Positions 6,230-6,929 of a stretch of 6,929 bases of DNA are shown piece by piece. The DNA is taken from positions 1 through 6,929 of the forward strand of contig JAJFHR010000138.1 of the NCBI GenBank assembly GCA_021775515.1, given 5' to 3'. Source of the stretch: Hyphomicrobiales bacterium. Its GTDB lineage: Bacteria > Pseudomonadota > Alphaproteobacteria > Rhizobiales > JAJFHR01. Each line of letters opens with the position of its first letter. Position 1 is the stretch's first letter. The notes beneath the pieces were generated by a model, which saw only the letters and a list, made by a program, of their open reading frames with translations, searched no databases and was not told the origin of the DNA. Both the position numbers and the translations under genes were made by a program.

Positions 6230-6929
6230 ATGGAATTATTTTTTCTCGCCCTGCTGGTCATCATGCTGGCGTGCGCGCTGGGCTCAGGTTATCCCGCAGC
6301 ATTTGCCATTCCCGGCTCAGCCATATTGACAATCGGACTGGCAGCGCTCAGCGGATATCTGATTGCCGGGGATGTAGATACTTATTTTGTCCACGGCGGA
6401 GGACCGGGTGCGTGGCTTTCGGCAGGTGTGCTCAACTTTCGCGGCATTTACCGGTCCGACGAGAACGACACTTTAATTGCCATTCCGCTTTTTGTGTTCA
6501 TGGGCCTCATGCTGCAACACTCCAAAGTGGCCGAGGATCTACTGCTCGCCATATCCCGGTTATTTGGTGTGATCCGTGGCGGCCTGGGCATCTCTGTGGT
6601 TCTGGTCGGCGCGCTGCTGGCGGCGAGCACCGGCATTGTCGGTGCTACGGTTGTTACGCTGGGAATGATATCGCTTCCCACCATGCTGCAGAACAATTAC
6701 TCGAAACCGCTGGCAACCGGTATTATCGCGGCAACCGGTACGCTGGGCCAAATTATTCCCCCCTCAATCGTCCTGCTAATTCTCGTCAATCAGTTGACTA
6801 CTGCCGTTAACCAGGCGAGTGCTGCCCGCCGGGGATTCTTTAAAGAGACGAGTGGTGAATTCCTTATGCCAAGCGAATTCGACGTGTTTTCAGTCAGTGC
6901 CGGAGAGATGTTTATGGGTGCCCTGGTGC
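6230..6929 (+). CDS. TRAP transporter large permease subunit (DctM/FcbT3-like), 3' end off window
   Basis: This is the main membrane channel subunit of the TRAP transporter. The ATG at 6230 opens 233 codons that run off the right edge without a stop; full-length members are about 430 residues or more. The N-terminal helix (MELFFLALLVIMLACALG) is followed by GYPAAFAIPG (20-29), then IAIPLFVFMGLML (83-95), then the family's conserved core, VGALLAASTGIVGATVVTLG (126-145) and ATGTLGQIIPPSIV (168-181). This core places it in the DctM group of the ion transporter superfamily, nearest the FcbT3 type. Residues 187-225 form a polar loop before AGEMFMGALV, typical of this subtype. AAGGA (6214-6218) lies 11 bases before the ATG, somewhat far but usable. 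An in-frame TAA at 6209 excludes an earlier start. It is cotranscribed with the small permease. The substrate is unknown. Confidence 0.93.
   Translation, partial: MELFFLALLVIMLACALGSGYPAAFAIPGSAILTIGLAALSGYLIAGDVDTYFVHGGGPGAWLSAGVLNFRGIYRSDENDTLIAIPLFVFMGLMLQHSKVAEDLLLAISRLFGVIRGGLGISVVLVGALLAASTGIVGATVVTLGMISLPTMLQNNYSKPLATGIIAATGTLGQIIPPSIVLLILVNQLTTAVNQASAARRGFFKETSGEFLMPSEFDVFSVSAGEMFMGALV

Noticed and set aside
6121..6810. A 229-codon frame on the + strand overlapping the end of the small permease gene and most of the large permease gene
   Set aside because: Its translation is rich in Arg, His, Cys and Ser and has no family features. The overlapping frame from 6230 encodes an unmistakable DctM protein that lacks a stop only because the window ends.
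1..6929. A mobile element, CRISPR array, defence system or RNA gene
   Set aside because: No long terminal repeats, transposase or integrase motifs, regularly spaced repeats, or tRNA/rRNA sequence could be seen. All long genes are metabolic or transport genes.

Overview
The window looks like a piece of an alphaproteobacterial chromosome, probably from a marine, soil or host-associated heterotroph. The evidence is moderate GC content, GTG starts, a peptide-type ABC ATPase with a C-terminal tail of the kind seen in that class (from memory), a BetC-like choline sulfatase and a TRAP transporter of the FcbT2/FcbT3 (mannitol/chloroaromatic) type. I see no rRNA, tRNA, insertion sequence, CRISPR array or phage gene. 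The content is accessory catabolism and transport rather than a defence or mobile system.

Layout. (1) Bases 1-843, + strand: the 3' part of an oligopeptide/nickel-type ABC ATPase gene that enters from the left edge. (2) Bases 949-3314, + strand: a class I adenylate-forming acyl-CoA synthetase and an NAD-type short-chain dehydrogenase whose ends overlap, so they are almost certainly translated together. The 105-base gap before them holds a perfect 6-bp inverted repeat but no convincing promoter. (3) Bases 3345-4859, - strand: a full-length choline-sulfatase-like enzyme, convergent with the dehydrogenase and only 30 bases from it. (4) Bases 4860-5189: a 330-base divergent regulatory region. It has a candidate sulfatase promoter, a candidate MerR-type promoter/operator, a second dyad and two possible 29-codon ORFs. 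One of these overlaps the start of the next gene, which has no visible Shine-Dalgarno of its own. (5) Bases 5190-6929, + strand: a TRAP small permease with an extra N-terminal membrane domain, followed by a TRAP large permease cut by the right edge.

How the genes may work together (inference). The ABC and TRAP systems would import organic solutes. The sulfatase would release sulfate from a sulfate ester, with choline-O-sulfate the best guess. The ligase and dehydrogenase would activate a carboxylate as a CoA thioester and oxidise or reduce a hydroxy/oxo group. Nothing in the sequence proves that the left and right halves serve one pathway. No TRAP substrate-binding protein gene lies in the window, so it must be to the right, elsewhere, or lost.
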